Assembly: GCF_900142215.1 (NCBI RefSeq)
Contig: NZ_FRAC01000006.1
Span: 186,001 to 250,000 of the forward strand
Direction: 5' to 3'
Length of the DNA: 64,000 nt
Source of the DNA: Anaerocolumna jejuensis DSM 15929
Lineage (GTDB): Bacteria > Bacillota > Clostridia > Lachnospirales > Lachnospiraceae
The notes beneath the pieces were generated by a model, which had not been told where the DNA came from, searched no databases, and saw only the letters and a list, made by a program, of their open reading frames with translations. The position numbers and the translations under genes are program-made. Below are positions 1 through 7,778 of the stretch, one piece after another (the stretch's first letter is position 1; each line of letters opens with the position of its first letter).

Positions 1-716
1 TCCTTATCCGCGAAGAAATGTATCCTCTCCTTCAGCACCTCATAAAAGTCCATGGGCTTATAATGGTTTTCCTTTCTGGTGGTACTTTCCGCACTCTGAT
101 AGTAGTAGTACAAAGGCTTTTCCGACAATACCACCTTGTCAGAGCGGTATATAAGCTTGTAGGTCAAAGCTTCATCCTCATAATTGAAGTGGTCGCTTAC
201 AGGGAAGAATAAATCCTTCAGCAGTTTCCTGCGGTAGAGCTTGCCGACTACTCCGGACTTCATTTTCCGGCTGAAAAAGGCTTCCTTTTTATCATATACC
301 CTATGTTTTCCCTTCATGGATATTCCCTTAAAATCCGAACCCCTGCCTATATGGAGCTGACAGGCGGCAATTCCTGCCTTATACCGGATACACAGGGAAA
401 GCAGATATTTAATGAAATGCTCCTGAATAAAATCGTCACTGTCCAGAAAAGCTATATAGCTCCCTGCCGCATATTTAAGACCGGTGTTCCTTGCGCTTGA
501 TATGCCGCCATTTGCCTGATGTACAACCCTGATCCTGTTATCCAGACGTCCGAGATTATCACAGATAGCCGGGCTTTTGTCCCTGGAGCCATCATCTATC
601 AAGAGTATCTCAAGGTTTTTATAGGACTGCTTTCTGACACTTTCCACACAGCGCCATAAGTATTTCTCTGCTTGATAAACAGGTATAATTACACTTACAA
701 GAATATCTTCTTTCAT
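1..716 (-). CDS. Glycosyltransferase family 2, C-terminus beyond window
   Basis: A GT-A glycosyltransferase that should move a sugar from a nucleotide donor onto a lipid-linked glycan at the cytoplasmic membrane. About 238 residues are visible. The protein opens with VSVIIPVY, followed by the nucleotide-binding IDDGS and then the metal-binding LDSDD motif, all typical of GT2. The frame is open to the left edge, so the C-terminus is missing. An ATG at 714-716 follows a GAGGTAG Shine-Dalgarno sequence 7 bp after the stop of the CapK-like gene, so the two are probably co-transcribed. Donor and acceptor cannot be read from the sequence. Confidence 0.9.
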   Translation of the reverse strand, partial: MKEDILVSVIIPVYQAEKYLWRCVESVRKQSYKNLEILLIDDGSRDKSPAICDNLGRLDNRIRVVHQANGGISSARNTGLKYAAGSYIAFLDSDDFIQEHFIKYLLSLCIRYKAGIAACQLHIGRGSDFKGISMKGKHRVYDKKEAFFSRKMKSGVVGKLYRRKLLKDLFFPVSDHFNYEDEALTYKLIYRSDKVVLSEKPLYYYYQSAESTTRKENHYKPMDFYEVLKERIHFFADK

Positions 717-723
717 TTCTACC

Positions 724-2127
724 TCATTCCTGCGTATATGAACGCTGCTTTCCTTCTTTCATCCATTCTTCCTTTACAATCAGCTGGAATTTGCCGCTGC
801 TTAGACGGTAAAGGGAGTCGGTAAACTCCAGGGTAATCTTTGTCCCGGTGCCAAAGAACTGGCCCAGGGCAGTTAACAGCTTATCACTGCTGTTTTCTTT
901 GTTCTTTTCCTTTCCGATACAAAGCACATGGATCCCTCCGTCCTTCTTTTGTATAAACTGCATCTGACTTACCGTTTTCGAAAGACTGCTTACGAGCACC
1001 GACAGCTGTACCTGGCTGAACCTTCCTTTTTCCGTAATCAGAAATGCCGTATCCCTGCCGGAAATACCTGCTATAACCGGATGACTGCTCTTACAGGCGC
1101 AGGCCCTATCCTTATCCGTAGTGATTATCATATCTCCTATGTCATACCGGATAAGGGGCGTGCCAAAGGTATCAAAGCCTGTGACAAGAAGCTTTACCCC
1201 GCCTTCTGCCGGAATATGTTCAAAAATTCCGGTATCGAGAGCTTCATGATAGGAACCGCATCTGCATTGGATAATAAAGGGGGCCCCTTCATTGGAAGCA
1301 TATTGGTCCGACAGGGGGCATCCAAAAACCCTTTCTATGGTTTCACGGTGCAAAGGCAGTACTGTTTCCGAGGTGGTAAAGACTGCCTTAGGTGTAAAAG
1401 CAGACTTTATGCCGTTATCCTCCATGTATTTGGCTACGGTATAGACAGCCGAGACGAAACCGTCTATGGCAGCCGGTTTATAGCGGTTTAAATCTGCCAC
1501 ATAATAAGGAAGATTTTCCTCTGTAAGGTGATATGTTGAATAAAGCCTTTGTCTTCCCGCATAATTGGTTCTCCAGAAAACAGGCTTTTTCGGAGAATCT
1601 GCCACAATCTTCTTCCCGAAAAACCTGGCGGATTTCATTTTATTGTTTTCAAAGCCAAAGGAAAGCTTATAGGCATCCAGATAGGCCATTCTCTTCCTCA
1701 CATCCGCCTTGCGCTTTCTTACCTCCAATGGCACTCCTGTTGTCCCTCCGGTATAAAAGATAAGGCTTTTTCTTTTGGGTATTGTATAGATCCTGTCAAG
1801 ATTATCCCTTAACATATCCTTATGAAGAATGGGAAGCTTTCCGATATCGGCTGCTGTTCTTATTTCATCCAGTGGTACATCCTTATAGAATTCACGGTAA
1901 AAGGGGCTGTTAGCGGCAGCATAATGCAATAAGCGCAGAAATTTCTTGTTCTGTATTTTCTGCTCCCTTTTTAAATCCTCATGGCTATTCCGGGCATATT
2001 TCTTTCGATACCTCTTATAAACCCCGGTGTAGCGCTGCTGATACAGCATTAAGCCATAGAGGCTGACGGCAAGATTCTGCATAAAGACCGGTAACCGGTA
2101 ATATAAGCCCAGGATTACTATTTTCAT
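724..2127 (-). CDS. CapK/PaaK-like adenylate-forming ligase
   Basis: 467 residues related to phenylacetate-CoA ligase and the CapK proteins of capsule loci. The adenylate-forming P-loop TGGTTG is at residues 126-131 and a YASNEG motif fits the second substrate-binding region. Cysteines occur as CRC and CAC pairs near residues 305 and 345. The family activates a carboxylic acid with ATP, usually forming an acyl-CoA. In a polysaccharide locus the likely role is making an acyl or amino-acid decoration for a sugar; this is inference. It lies between GT4 and GT2 genes on the same strand, with SD AAGGGG before the ATG and a 78-bp gap from the GT4 gene. Confidence 0.8.
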   Translation of the reverse strand: MKIVILGLYYRLPVFMQNLAVSLYGLMLYQQRYTGVYKRYRKKYARNSHEDLKREQKIQNKKFLRLLHYAAANSPFYREFYKDVPLDEIRTAADIGKLPILHKDMLRDNLDRIYTIPKRKSLIFYTGGTTGVPLEVRKRKADVRKRMAYLDAYKLSFGFENNKMKSARFFGKKIVADSPKKPVFWRTNYAGRQRLYSTYHLTEENLPYYVADLNRYKPAAIDGFVSAVYTVAKYMEDNGIKSAFTPKAVFTTSETVLPLHRETIERVFGCPLSDQYASNEGAPFIIQCRCGSYHEALDTGIFEHIPAEGGVKLLVTGFDTFGTPLIRYDIGDMIITTDKDRACACKSSHPVIAGISGRDTAFLITEKGRFSQVQLSVLVSSLSKTVSQMQFIQKKDGGIHVLCIGKEKNKENSSDKLLTALGQFFGTGTKITLEFTDSLYRLSSGKFQLIVKEEWMKEGKQRSYTQE

Positions 2128-2205
2128 CGATAAGCCCCTTCTTTCAAAATGTGTTCTTGTTACACTCCTTTGCCTGGGAAGTATTTTCTGAGAAATGCTT
2201 TTATT

Positions 2206-3312
2206 CTACAGTCCCATGGCATTCAACAATATCTCATTTATTTTACTTACTTCAAATTTTTCCCTGCATAAAAGATAAGAATATTCTCCCATGCTTTCCC
2301 GAAGTCCTTTATTTTCAATCAATAGTCCGATTTTTTCAGCCAGGGCAGGGCTGTCACCTACGGGTACATGAAATCCGTTGTAACCTTCGATCACGGTATC
2401 CCTGCAGCCCGGAGCATCGGTTGTTATAATGGCTCTTCCTGCCGCCATTGCCTCAACAATACTCCGCCCGTTTCCCTCATGATAGGAGGGAAGCACAAAG
2501 ATTGAACATTTCTTAAGGTAGGGTCTGACATCATCTGCACGGCCGCAGTAGGTAACGGCTCCCTCCTCCAGATAGGATATAAGCTCCTCCTCCAAAATGG
2601 CATCCTTATGTTCATCCAGTCCTCCCACCAGTAGAAATTCTGCCTGGGGGTACTTTTTCTTTAAGACCGAAGCCGCCGAGCAATATTCTTCGACTCCCTT
2701 TCCATAGACAAGTCTTGCCGTCATACAGACACAGGGAGTATCCGGTACCGGAGTTTTTCGAAAATACTCTGTATTGACACCGGAGCCATTCACAAATACT
2801 TCCTTTCCGGCTTTTAAAAGCTGCCGCTTTCTCATGCTTTTATAATCATCCTGATTCATGAAGATGCACTTCTCACTATAATGAAAGATGAATCTGTAAA
2901 ACAGGCAAAGCATATTTCTTATCAGACAATTCTTAACTCCCTTATTGTAAAATACCGTTTCAAGACCGGTGATAAAGGAATAAATATGCTTTATCCTGCA
3001 AAAAATTGCCGCACATCCCCCAAATACAATAGGCTTTGCCATAAAAAAGAAGCAAATATCGGGCTTTGTTTTCCTGATAACACGCACATAGTTAAAAAAC
3101 ATAACCAGGTTTTCCAGGAGGTTCGTTCCCGTCCTGCTGCCTCCCACAGATTCATAGGATGCCCCTAACTTCTTAGTATCCTCTTCCATTAAGTCCTTTG
3201 CTTCCACAGATACACAGACTACCTGGTGTCCCTTTTTTACCATTTCCTTTATAAAATCCTGTCTGAAATTAAACATGGAAGGCCCATGGCTGGCTCCTAC
3301 CAATATCTTCAT
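2206..3312 (-). CDS. Glycosyltransferase family 4, PglA-like
   Basis: 368 residues with a GT-B fold. The N-terminus MKILVGASHG, the donor-site segment RLVYGKGVEEY at 200-210 and the E-x7-E motif EGNGRSIVE at 279-287 mark GT4. The arrangement resembles PglA-type alpha-1,3-GalNAc transferases, which add the second sugar to undecaprenyl-PP-bacillosamine; a PglC-like transferase lies two genes upstream, which supports that comparison. It starts 4 bp inside the end of wbqC (ATGA-type overlap), so translation is likely coupled. Sugar specificity is inference. Confidence 0.88.
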   Translation of the reverse strand: MKILVGASHGPSMFNFRQDFIKEMVKKGHQVVCVSVEAKDLMEEDTKKLGASYESVGGSRTGTNLLENLVMFFNYVRVIRKTKPDICFFFMAKPIVFGGCAAIFCRIKHIYSFITGLETVFYNKGVKNCLIRNMLCLFYRFIFHYSEKCIFMNQDDYKSMRKRQLLKAGKEVFVNGSGVNTEYFRKTPVPDTPCVCMTARLVYGKGVEEYCSAASVLKKKYPQAEFLLVGGLDEHKDAILEEELISYLEEGAVTYCGRADDVRPYLKKCSIFVLPSYHEGNGRSIVEAMAAGRAIITTDAPGCRDTVIEGYNGFHVPVGDSPALAEKIGLLIENKGLRESMGEYSYLLCREKFEVSKINEILLNAMGL

Positions 3313-4004
3313 TGTCCTTCACCCTTCCTGACACCCTCAAGTACTCTATTCCAATCAAAGCCGCAATTAAATAAAAAATCCAGAACGGACAGGTTACCTT
3401 CAAAGCCCTCCCCTTGCTGAGGATATTTAAAGGGTTTATAATCCGTATAAGTAAGTGCAATCCCTCTGTCCAGGAAGTCCTCTTTTGCTTGGTAAGCCCT
3501 TGCCCCAAGTCCCGAATAGTATTCATTTGCCCTAAGTATTGTGCAGATATCTAAAATCCGCTGCTCTTTTTTGGAATCCACATTCAGCTCGGAAGCTTTT
3601 ACTATGGCTGTACGCAGGCCAAAACCTGCAAGGATAAATCGGTTGATTGTCATATTCATGTCTGCCAGGTTTTCATATTTTGTAAGAAGAAGTTCCTTTA
3701 CCACCGGAAAGATTTCCTTGTAATATCTGGCATTACTGTAATTGGCCGTTAAAAGGTCCAGATGCTTCTTCTTCCAGCCAAGCTCATCTTTTGTCCTAAC
3801 CTCATTGATTGCATCCTTAAAATGATAATCAAGAGGTATGGTTATTCTTTTTGTGCCCTGAGAAGTTTTGATATTATTTCTATGGTGCATGTTGTCATTG
3901 GAAAATTGGGCATCATCCAGGTAAACAAACAAATCAGCTTTGGAAATCTTATAAAAATATCCTAAATATGGAAAATAATCCGGCTGATGGATAGCAATTC
4001 TCAT
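3309..4004 (-). CDS. WbqC family protein
   Basis: 231 residues matching the WbqC family found in O-antigen and capsule loci: the start IAIHQPDYFPYLGYFYKI and the DDAQFS segment are characteristic. The biochemical function is not firmly established; members have been suggested to act in transfer of amino acids or acyl groups to sugars. The CapK-like ligase two genes downstream would fit such a step (inference). SD GAGGGAATAAGCT precedes the ATG. The 3' end overlaps the GT4 gene by 4 bp. A family A repeat array fills the 5' intergenic region. Confidence 0.85.
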   Translation of the reverse strand: MRIAIHQPDYFPYLGYFYKISKADLFVYLDDAQFSNDNMHHRNNIKTSQGTKRITIPLDYHFKDAINEVRTKDELGWKKKHLDLLTANYSNARYYKEIFPVVKELLLTKYENLADMNMTINRFILAGFGLRTAIVKASELNVDSKKEQRILDICTILRANEYYSGLGARAYQAKEDFLDRGIALTYTDYKPFKYPQQGEGFEGNLSVLDFLFNCGFDWNRVLEGVRKGEGQ

Positions 4005-4030
4005 AGCTTATTCCCTCTCTCTTTCTTCCT

Positions 4031-4246
4031 GCTAATCCTGTGCATACCGCAAGCTTGGCTGCGGTACTGCTTTTAAGATGTTAATAAATACACCACATTT
4101 TTCTTATCAATCCCATAATTAAAAACATGCTTGTAGTGTTATTTAATGTGAAAATTGCTTTGCATTTTCAAACTATTCCCTGCTTAACACAAGCCTGTTT
4201 TCTGTACTGTCAAAATAAGAAGTAAAAAAACGCACCACATTCTTCC
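4031..4246 (+). repeat. Family A two-hairpin repeat array, three degenerate units
   Basis: Three diverged tandem units begin near 4031, 4109 and 4175. Unit 1 keeps a hairpin with arms ACCGCA and TGCGGT; unit 2 keeps GAAAATTGC/GCATTTTC at 4149-4169; units 1 and 3 share a CACCACATT segment. Spacing and order match the better preserved arrays at 53,992 and 63,850. The array fills the gap between the sugar transferase gene and wbqC, on the 5' side of wbqC. Confidence 0.6.
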
Positions 4247-4264
4247 AACTTCACCACTGCAAAC

Positions 4265-4852
4265 CTAGGAACTGTATATATTTCTTCCAAGGAGCACGGT
4301 AACCGTCGTATAAACTGAAATTACCATATCCCCTCTAAAACTTATATTTTCTGCATAGGAAACATCCATTGTAAATTGCAGCTCTCTTGTGGCTGCCGCA
4401 CGGTATTTCATATCTATGGTACAGAATAATCCCGGAAGGCAGGAAAACCTCTTTTCATAGGGAAATTTACCTTCTTCCTCCCTGGCTTCTTCCGGTAATA
4501 CCGGTCTAGGTCCTATAATTGCCATATCCCCTTTTATGATATTAATAAGCTGGGGCAACTCATCAAGGCTCGTTCTCCGCAGGAAAGCCCCTGCTCCGGT
4601 TATTCTCTTATCTCCCTGAAAAGCCCTTATTTCAGGGTTTTCATGGTTTTCCTTCATTGTCCTGAATTTATATATTTTAAAAGGCACCCTGTTCTTTCCC
4701 ACTCTGTATTGTGTAAACAGAATCTTTCCCCCATCTTCCAGCTTAATAACGATTCCTATCAGAAGCAGCAGCGGAAATGTGAGTAGTAAGACCATACAGC
4801 AAATGGCACAATCAAGCTTCCTCTTCATTTTTCTTTCATAAATCCTATTCAT
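4265..4852 (-). CDS. PglC-like undecaprenyl-phosphate sugar phosphotransferase
   Basis: 195 residues, the size of the minimal monotopic phosphoglycosyl transferases such as PglC. A hydrophobic N-terminal segment (about residues 13-36) would form the re-entrant membrane helix. It is followed by KIYKFRTM, the Asp-Glu catalytic dyad in TSLDELPQ, and IIGPRPVLP. The reaction loads a sugar-1-phosphate from a UDP-sugar onto undecaprenyl phosphate, the committed step of glycan assembly at the inner face of the membrane. SD GGGGG precedes the ATG. The 4,6-dehydratase and the deacetylase upstream probably make its substrate (inference). Confidence 0.92.
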   Translation of the reverse strand: MNRIYERKMKRKLDCAICCMVLLLTFPLLLLIGIVIKLEDGGKILFTQYRVGKNRVPFKIYKFRTMKENHENPEIRAFQGDKRITGAGAFLRRTSLDELPQLINIIKGDMAIIGPRPVLPEEAREEEGKFPYEKRFSCLPGLFCTIDMKYRAAATRELQFTMDVSYAENISFRGDMVISVYTTVTVLLGRNIYSS

Positions 4853-4912
4853 ATATGCAATCCCCCTGCTAAATATATGAGCTATGGCAGAAGGGTTCCC
4901 ATAAGCATTCTT

Positions 4913-5593
4913 TTACTGCTCTCTTCGAAATACCAATTCAAATCCTTCCGCATATAATAGCCCTGCCTGGCATCCTCTGTAGGAGGCAAGACCTCTGATT
5001 GCTGTTTCACTTCTGGGATGAGGATACTCTCTCATTACACCCTCATATTGGGACAGGGCTTCTATTTTTTTTGCAAGCCCTGCTTCTTTGATTTCTACAA
5101 ATATGTTGGGTGTAAAGGAATGGAGGGAGGAATTCAGGGACCATTCCGTAGAGGAAGGAATTTCCATGAAAAGTAATTCCTTGACCGGTTTTATAACAGG
5201 GTTCCTCTGAAAGAGGCGTATAGCTGCCTGGCAGGCCAGAGAAGTCTGATAATGGTCGTTATTAACATCTGCCGGATGATGGGTAAATACGGCTTCTGCC
5301 TCAGAGACCGCTAAAATCTTTTCTATAAACTGCACCAGCCTGATATGCGGAACACTGTTAAATTCTATATTCGGAAAGCTCCCAAGATAAACTTTTCTCA
5401 CTCCAATTATTTTACTGCAATTTATAATATCCTGGCGCAGCTTTGCTGTTTTCGGTCTGTTTTTTCTGGCTTTCGCTTCGCCGCAAAGAATACATACCTC
5501 AACCCGGTTTCCTTCCTCTGACAGTTTTTTAATGGTACCGCCTGCACCTAATACTTCATCATCGGGATGTGCTACAACAAATAAATAATTCAT
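4913..5593 (-). CDS. PIG-L/LmbE family deacetylase
   Basis: 226 residues. The metal-binding motif AHPDDE lies just after the N-terminus and a HHPADVNNDH segment in the middle supplies the other zinc ligands. This family removes acetyl groups from N-acetyl-amino sugars (GlcNAc-PI, bacillithiol and mycothiol precursors, glycan intermediates). Between a UDP-GlcNAc 4,6-dehydratase and a sugar transferase, the likely substrate is an N-acetylated sugar of this glycan. An ATG four codons upstream (5605) falls inside the edge of a family A repeat and has no SD, so 5593, preceded by GGGTAT, was chosen; this SD is weak. Confidence 0.85.
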   Translation of the reverse strand: MNYLFVVAHPDDEVLGAGGTIKKLSEEGNRVEVCILCGEAKARKNRPKTAKLRQDIINCSKIIGVRKVYLGSFPNIEFNSVPHIRLVQFIEKILAVSEAEAVFTHHPADVNNDHYQTSLACQAAIRLFQRNPVIKPVKELLFMEIPSSTEWSLNSSLHSFTPNIFVEIKEAGLAKKIEALSQYEGVMREYPHPRSETAIRGLASYRGCQAGLLYAEGFELVFRREQ

Positions 5594-5660
5594 ATTTATA
5601 CCCATTGCATATCACAGACTGGCCTGTGATATAGTCTCAAATAAAAACAAATGAAAGAAT
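5590..5660 (+). repeat. Family A repeat, single degenerate copy
   Basis: CCCATTGCATATCAC followed by a hairpin (ATATCACAG, loop, CTGTGATAT) and an AAATAAAAACAAATGAAAG tail follows the family A layout. It sits directly at the start of the LmbE-type gene and contributes its GGGTAT pre-start sequence. It is diverged, so its family membership is a judgement from layout and the CCCAT-GCATATC-C core. Confidence 0.5.
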
Positions 5661-5714
5661 TATCTATGGCTGAGGATTACAAAATAATATGAAACAAATT
5701 ACAGTCCTTTCATA

Positions 5715-6854
5715 CTAATTCAGAAATTCTCTTAATCTATCATTGACCTCCTCCGGCTCCTTATAAGTTGGCACTGCTTCCTTTAAAGCCGACCGGATTT
5801 TTTCGTTGGAACTGTTTTTTAAGGCTTCCTTCAATTTTTCAAGGGAATATGTTATTTGAGACAATGCAATTTCTTCCTGCTTTTCAATAAATATCTTATG
5901 ATTTACTGTTGCAGTTAGTTCACACTTATTTGCTAATAACTCTTCATATAATTTCTCACCGGGTCTTAATCCGGTTTCAATGATATCAATATCTTTATAT
6001 GGAACAAATCCGTTAAGCCTTATTAATTCCTCTGCCAGACTAAGAATTCGAACCGGTTTTCCCATATCAAGAACATAGATTTCCCCGCTGGCTGCCATTT
6101 CTCCGGCCTTTAGTACCAGACTGGCTGCCTCCGTTACTGTCATAAAATACCGCAGGATATTTTTATCTGTTATGGTAACCGGGCCGCCTCTGTCTATTTG
6201 AGACTGGAAAAGAGGGATTACGGAGCCGTTGGAGCCGAGAACATTGCCAAAGCGTACCGCAGCAAAGCCGGTGCTGCCATACTTCACACTCTGAAGAAGC
6301 ATTTCGCAAAAGCGCTTGCTGGCTCCCATGATATTTGTGGGATTTACAGCCTTATCCGTTGATATTAATACAAACTTTTCCGCTCTGAATTCTCTGGCTG
6401 CTGTTATGACATTATAGGTACCAAAAATATTGTTCTTGACAGCTTCCCCCGGGCAGTCCTCCATAAGCGGCACATGTTTGTGGGCCGCAGCATGGAATAC
6501 CAGCTCAGGATGGTATTTTCTGAATATATTATTAACTGCCATAGCATCCTGGACAGATGCAATTTCAATTTTCAGATTTAAATTCTTATAAGTAACGTTT
6601 AATTCCTGCTGCAGCTCATATGCATTATTTTCATAAATATCAAGAATAATAAGCTGCCTGGGTCCTTCTCTGGCTGCCTGCCTGCATATTTCAGAGCCTA
6701 TAGTACCTCCTCCTCCTGTAACGAGGATAACTTTATCTGATAAAAAGCTTTGTCCACCCTCCCTCCCAAGGCTGACAGGTTCCCTTCCCAGCAATTCATC
6801 CGGTATCAGATTCAGTTTGCCTCTTTTGTACTTAAAAGCCCTTTTCCACTTCAA
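5715..6854 (-). CDS. UDP-GlcNAc 4,6-dehydratase, soluble PglF/WbpM-type
   Basis: 379 residues of extended SDR. The NAD loop TGGGGTIG is at 46-53, STDKA at 165-169, and the catalytic pair is M176xxxK180 (NIMGASK), the Met-for-Tyr change typical of PglF/WbpM/CapD dehydratases. It should convert UDP-GlcNAc to a UDP-4-keto-6-deoxy sugar. The linker LIPDELLGREPV at residues 16-27 normally follows a four-helix membrane domain in this subfamily, but here only about 15 residues precede it. A TTG start with SD GGAAGGGG supports this as the true start, so the enzyme appears to be cytosolic. First gene of the minus-strand glycan run. Confidence 0.9.
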   Translation of the reverse strand: MKWKRAFKYKRGKLNLIPDELLGREPVSLGREGGQSFLSDKVILVTGGGGTIGSEICRQAAREGPRQLIILDIYENNAYELQQELNVTYKNLNLKIEIASVQDAMAVNNIFRKYHPELVFHAAAHKHVPLMEDCPGEAVKNNIFGTYNVITAAREFRAEKFVLISTDKAVNPTNIMGASKRFCEMLLQSVKYGSTGFAAVRFGNVLGSNGSVIPLFQSQIDRGGPVTITDKNILRYFMTVTEAASLVLKAGEMAASGEIYVLDMGKPVRILSLAEELIRLNGFVPYKDIDIIETGLRPGEKLYEELLANKCELTATVNHKIFIEKQEEIALSQITYSLEKLKEALKNSSNEKIRSALKEAVPTYKEPEEVNDRLREFLN

Positions 6855-7048
6855 CTCAACTGCCCCTTCCCGGTAAAATTTCGTCAGAAACTATATTAAT
6901 ATATTCTTTTATTTCTGATAATGTGACATATAAACCATTAAACGGTTCTAAGCAGGTCATATCCTGTAACAATAAATCATATGCAGCATAAAATATAAAG
7001 AAACTTCTCAAAGATAAGTTGATAATTAGAAAGGAGCAGGAGAATTTT

Positions 7049-7381
7049 ATGACTTATATTGTAATGCAGTTTATTGTATTGTTATTAATTATTCTAATCA
7101 GCGGTATTTTCGCAGACAGAATATTCAGGCTAGTTGCTTTGTGTGAAAAATCCAGCAGCATTTTTACATCCCTGATATTTGGATTATTCATATATCTGAT
7201 CAATATATGGGGATTATTCATTTTTAAGGATATTACGCATTTTCCAATGCTTGTTGCCTCTTTCGACTGCCTGCAATTTACAAGAAGATTTATACTTCTC
7301 AGCCTTTTGGTTGGTGCTATATTAGGAGGAATTTCAGGTGTCTTTGGCTGGCTCCTTTGCAGAATACGTAAAGATACCTAA
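7049..7381 (+). CDS. Small membrane protein, function unknown
   Basis: 110 residues, not recognised. An ATG at 7049 follows a good SD (AAGGAGCAGGAGAATTTT); a frame open 30 bp further upstream has no SD. Three hydrophobic segments are visible: roughly residues 4-22, 34-58 and 80-102, the last glycine-rich (LVGAILGGISGVFGWLL), with a short basic tail RIRKDT. It is a lone plus-strand gene between minus-strand glycan genes and has its own terminator. No relation to the glycan pathway can be shown. Confidence 0.7.
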   Translation: MTYIVMQFIVLLLIILISGIFADRIFRLVALCEKSSSIFTSLIFGLFIYLINIWGLFIFKDITHFPMLVASFDCLQFTRRFILLSLLVGAILGGISGVFGWLLCRIRKDT

Positions 7382-7383
7382 TA

Positions 7384-7413
7384 AAAAATAGGTCCGCCAG
7401 GACCTATTTTTTT
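7384..7413 (+). terminator. Rho-independent terminator of the small membrane protein gene
   Basis: A perfect 12-bp stem, AAAAATAGGTCC and GGACCTATTTTT, with a GCCA loop and a run of T, 2 bp after the stop codon at 7381. Confidence 0.92.
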
Positions 7414-7510
7414 GCTGTAAACCTTTAACTTATAAACACTAAAAAGCTTATAAATAAATTGATAAAAGACTTTTAATTTTCAAATAGTATAATGGTTATA
7501 CTGTAAAATC

Positions 7511-7630
7511 TTAGTGGACTTTTAATATAAATTTTTAATGGGCTTCCATATAATTTCTTAATGGGTTTTAATATAAATGATTAATAAGCTATTTAATTTT
7601 AAATTCTTAATAGGTTTTTTATTAAATTCT
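7511..7630. repeat. AT-rich tandem repeat, about five units of 23-26 bp
   Basis: Units begin at 7511, 7535, 7558, 7581 and 7607, with the consensus TTAATGGGYTTTTAATATAA. It lies in the 397-bp gap between the small membrane protein gene and the 6-dehydrogenase gene; apart from the two hairpins, nothing else was seen there. Confidence 0.65.
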
Positions 7631-7694
7631 AGAAGAACTTTGAGATAAATTAAAATAGATTTTAATGATATAATTTAAAATGATATATATAATT

Positions 7695-7737
7695 AAGAGA
7701 CTGGTTAACATAATTATTTTATGTTAACCAGTCTCTT
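7695..7737 (-). terminator. Long hairpin after the UDP-sugar dehydrogenase gene
   Basis: A perfect 19-bp inverted repeat (arms 7695-7713 and 7719-7737, core GAGACTGGTTAACAT) with a 5-nt loop, 41 bp past the dehydrogenase stop codon. The T-tract on the minus strand is weak, so it may stabilise the 3' end rather than terminate alone. Confidence 0.6.
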
Positions 7738-7778
7738 TCATTATATCAATCTACAATCTGCTTCTTATCTAATTATGA

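Noticed and set aside
928..1491. Long plus-strand open frame opposite the CapK-like gene
   Set aside because: It has no SD, no recognisable domain, and lies wholly opposite a well-supported gene; the same holds for the other antisense frames.
7511..7630. CRISPR array
   Set aside because: The units are contiguous and AT-rich with no unique spacers, and no cas gene is in the window. The same reasoning applies to 31,791 and 48,119.
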